Virus record (IMG/VR): IMGVR_UViG_3300025383_000035
Coordinates: 1 to 49,711 of that record
Strand: one strand, 5' to 3'
From: a virus
DNA: 49,711 bases
The stretch's first letter is position 1, and every line of letters begins with the position of its first letter. The position numbers and the translations under genes are program-made. Of this stretch, positions 49,674 through 49,711 are shown piece after piece. Under the pieces are notes generated by a model. The model saw only the letters and a program-made list of their open reading frames with translations. It was not told the DNA's origin and did no database searches.

Positions 49674-49711
49674 TAGAATTTTATTTGGTTGCTTGGCGTA
49701 CATAAAGACGC

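Noticed and set aside
1-49711. tRNA genes or an integration module
   Set aside because: No cloverleaf-like sequence with a T-loop GTTCRA core was found on reading, and there is no integrase, excisionase or repressor; a dedicated scan would be needed to exclude tRNAs fully.

Overview
The window is a contiguous piece of a tailed-phage genome: a large T4-like myovirus infecting a Gram-negative, probably proteobacterial, host. The evidence is a T4-type sliding-clamp loader, a GroES-type co-chaperonin, PhoH, an ATP-dependent DNA ligase, a GH19 endolysin with a two-component spanin and a 3-TM holin, a very large block of tail-fibre genes, and AT-rich, tightly packed genes that mostly read leftward. 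The outer-membrane lipoprotein signals and the spanin pair require a Gram-negative host. The exact host cannot be read from the sequence. No tRNA, CRISPR array, insertion sequence or integrase was seen.

Layout. 1-2940 (-): lysis block (holin, o-spanin, i-spanin, GH19 endolysin) and two unknown late proteins. 3101-3820 (+): phoH alone, ending at a bidirectional terminator. 3859-4916 (-): clamp loader and a coupled 47-aa membrane protein. 4989-32718 (-): about 28 kb of late genes. These comprise a co-chaperonin, a DnaE-palm-like fragment, small proteins, seven fibre or adhesin proteins (one of 5,481 aa) and an A-type Fe-S carrier at the head. 32788-36249: host-interaction genes (Zn-ribbon protein, Fe/Mn superoxide dismutase, basic Lys/Ala/Pro protein, UV-damage endonuclease, QueD-like enzyme, GIY-YIG homing endonuclease). 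36342-37796: a further adhesin. 37842-49711 (-): non-structural genes, namely two large unknowns, DNA ligase, a zincin metallopeptidase, ClpP, MazG, a cluster of small lipoproteins and membrane proteins (one entericidin-like), a metallophosphoesterase and several small unknowns.

Regulation can be read from the sequence. A TAAATA element, equivalent to the T4 late box TATAAATA, lies about 13-28 nt upstream of structural, lysis and several other genes. A separate set of near-consensus sigma70 promoters (TTGACA-17-TATAAT type) precedes the non-structural genes. Most of these sigma70 promoters overlap an inverted repeat that sits just after the preceding stop codon. Many genes are joined by TAATG or ATGA stop/start overlaps, which suggests translational coupling.

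Points most worth following up: the conserved covarying hairpins at the predicted 5' ends of the queD and homing-endonuclease transcripts; the early lipoprotein/entericidin-like operon as a possible envelope-defence module; the phage superoxide dismutase and Fe-S carrier; the DnaE fragment that stops before the catalytic aspartates; and the shared N-terminal motif that appears to dock several different fibres on one particle.
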